The notes beneath the pieces were generated by a model, which ran no database searches, was not told the origin of the DNA, and worked only from the letters and a program-made list of their open reading frames with translations. Position numbers and translations under genes: made by a program. Below, piece by piece: positions 48,861-49,909 of a stretch of DNA of 49,909 nucleotides. Source of the stretch: an uncultured Acidimicrobiales bacterium (GTDB taxonomy: Bacteria > Actinomycetota > Acidimicrobiia > Acidimicrobiales > SHLQ01); contig CALJDK010000092.1 in assembly GCA_938023735.1 (NCBI GenBank), positions 1 to 49,909 of the forward strand, written 5' to 3'. Position 1 is the first letter of the stretch, and each line of letters opens with the position of its first letter.

Positions 48861-49609
48861 TCGATGCGCACGCGCGCCGTTGCCAGCGTGGTTTCGGTTT
48901 GGTCATCGATGATCCAGATCGAAAGTAGCGAGCCTTCGAGTTGGAAAGACACCGAGGCAATGGTGTCCGGAGGGGTGGGGTTGCGGTATTCGAGTTCCAC
49001 GCTCATCCCCGCACGACTCATGCCGTGGTCACTCAGCAGTTGCTCGATCGGCCGCCAGTAGGCCGCGTTGTTCACATGGCCGAGCAGATCGAGGTCGGCC
49101 CATCGAAACGGCCAGGAAACCATTGCGGCGTTGGCGGGAGCGGTCTGGTCGTGCGCGAGTTTGATGCTTGCCTTCCGACCTTGAGCCGACTCGCTGTAGT
49201 GGTCGTAGAAGATGTCGCTGAGCTTTTTCGGCCGTCCCGAATCTGGGTCGACGTGAACCCACACCGCGGACACATTCACTCGGCCGCCATCGCTCCCCAC
49301 AAACACCGATTGCCGGCCCGCCCAACGGCCGCCCACGCCGTTGCAGAAGGTGGTGCAGCTGAGTCGTTCGCGAAATGTTGGTGGTGTTTCGATGACCACC
49401 ACGGTTTTGCGTACGACAAAGTTCAATGACTCCTCAAGCCCGGCATCGAGAGCATCGTCGTTGGCCAGGTCCTGGGCGTAGCGGCCAATCGCATCGAATC
49501 GAAGCTGATTGGCCGGGTCGACGTCGCCGAGTCGAACGATCCGTTCGGTCACAAATCTCCGGCCGGGGCCATCGACGGGAAGAAATTCTTCAGGAATTTT
49601 CGGGGTCAT
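48857..49609 (-). CDS. acyl-ACP thioesterase-like double-hotdog protein
   Basis: The 250-residue protein has two hotdog halves. The first has RIVRLGDVDPANQLRFDAIGRYAQDLANDDA; the second has WPFRWADLDLLGHVNNAAYWRPIEQLLSD. The order matches FatA/FatB-like (acyl-ACP) thioesterases found in plants and some bacteria. It would release a fatty acid from ACP or CoA. The Asn-containing HVNN motif is where the family places its active site. The adjacent orn and dut genes do not suggest a pathway. Confidence 0.87.
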   Translation of the reverse strand: MTPKIPEEFLPVDGPGRRFVTERIVRLGDVDPANQLRFDAIGRYAQDLANDDALDAGLEESLNFVVRKTVVVIETPPTFRERLSCTTFCNGVGGRWAGRQSVFVGSDGGRVNVSAVWVHVDPDSGRPKKLSDIFYDHYSESAQGRKASIKLAHDQTAPANAAMVSWPFRWADLDLLGHVNNAAYWRPIEQLLSDHGMSRAGMSVELEYRNPTPPDTIASVSFQLEGSLLSIWIIDDQTETTLATARVRID

Positions 49610-49797
49610 CGCGCCTGCAATCTAGGCGTTCGCAAGCCATCGCCAGTGAATTCGGTGGATATTCGCGTTAATTCGATTGACGGGCTTATCCGCCGATGAT
49701 TGGGTGGAGATACGGGGACTGGTCGCACGACTTCCTCGCTGCACTTCCTCAGAAATTCAGTACTCCCTCAGAAATCACTCACGAAAGTTCTTCAGTC

Positions 49798-49909
49798 ATG
49801 GCAGCCACGATGCGTAACGAGATGCAGGCACCGGTGTATCCGGCAGCCGACCTCGCACGCGCGTGCCGTCCTGCCTCGATTGCCATCACCCATTGGGCCA
49901 CCCTTCCCG
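49798..49909 (+). CDS. start of a reading frame that continues beyond the window
   Basis: From ATG 49798 the frame is open to the window end (37 codons, no stop): MAATMRNEMQAPVYPAADLA onward. A weak GAAAG ribosome-like site lies upstream. The upstream 188 nt contain a direct repeat CCTCAGAAAT (49747 and 49766), but no clear promoter. It is too short to name a family. Confidence 0.4.
   Translation, partial: MAATMRNEMQAPVYPAADLARACRPASIAITHWATLP

Overview
The window is GC-rich bacterial DNA with tightly packed genes, many 4-nt start/stop overlaps and many GTG or TTG starts. It looks like an actinobacterial chromosome, most likely class Acidimicrobiia (Ilumatobacter-like). Reasons: a deazaflavin (F420)-type nitroreductase, a protein with PGWW...WYPP motifs, a kinase/FHA/PP2C/MoxR/DUF58 cluster next to a giant Ig/FN3 surface protein, several acyl-CoA enzymes, and secreted RTX proteins. 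This placement is inference from gene content. There is no rRNA, phage, transposase or CRISPR array. No gene-free stretch exceeds 300 bases; the longest are 3786-4064 and 11917-12176, both divergent promoter regions.

Layout. 1-3.8 kb: end of an MFS transporter, enoyl-CoA hydratase, tRNA-Lys(TTT), an unrecognised protein, a CelD/BioF2-type acetyltransferase and a membrane protein with an OmpA-like tail. 4.0-21.1 kb: a large signalling and envelope cluster. It runs MoxR ATPase, DUF58 protein and TgpA-like membrane protein (+), then a Ser/Thr kinase and FHA/zinc-ribbon protein (-), then a 1926-residue propeller/Ig/FN3 protein, FHA-like protein, PP2C phosphatase, sigma-like factor, 35-residue membrane peptide and PGWW protein (+). 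This resembles the PFNA-type clusters of bifidobacteria and other actinobacteria. 21.2-26.1 kb: a coupled endonuclease III, thioesterase and flavin amine oxidase set, then an acyl-CoA synthetase.

26.1-34.8 kb: secreted GH43-RTX protein, sulfatase, haloalkane dehalogenase, RtcB ligase, reductive-dehalogenase-like protein, alpha/beta hydrolase and DUF5655 protein, suggesting use of sulfated and halogenated compounds. 34.8-38.5 kb: twin collagen-like membrane proteins and an M3 peptidase. 38.5-46.3 kb: nuclease-fold protein, DUF5522 miniprotein, MerR regulator, RTX metalloprotease-like protein, nitroreductase, GH3 hexosaminidase between two related envelope proteins, and DUF4031. 46.3-49.9 kb: ATP-dependent DNA ligase, RsbW-like protein, dUTPase, oligoribonuclease, acyl-ACP thioesterase-like protein, and the start of one more reading frame.

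The strongest unexplained signals are: (1) a near-identical two-part element (a 12-nt block and an 18-nt palindrome) upstream of both the giant Ig protein and the sigma-like gene, suggesting one regulon inside the kinase cluster; (2) a TgpA-like protein that appears to have lost its catalytic Cys and His; (3) a coupled membrane micropeptide behind a perfect 12-bp GC hairpin; (4) repeated cases in which the last bases of a gene, usually with its stop codon, are tandemly duplicated with a different unit each time.
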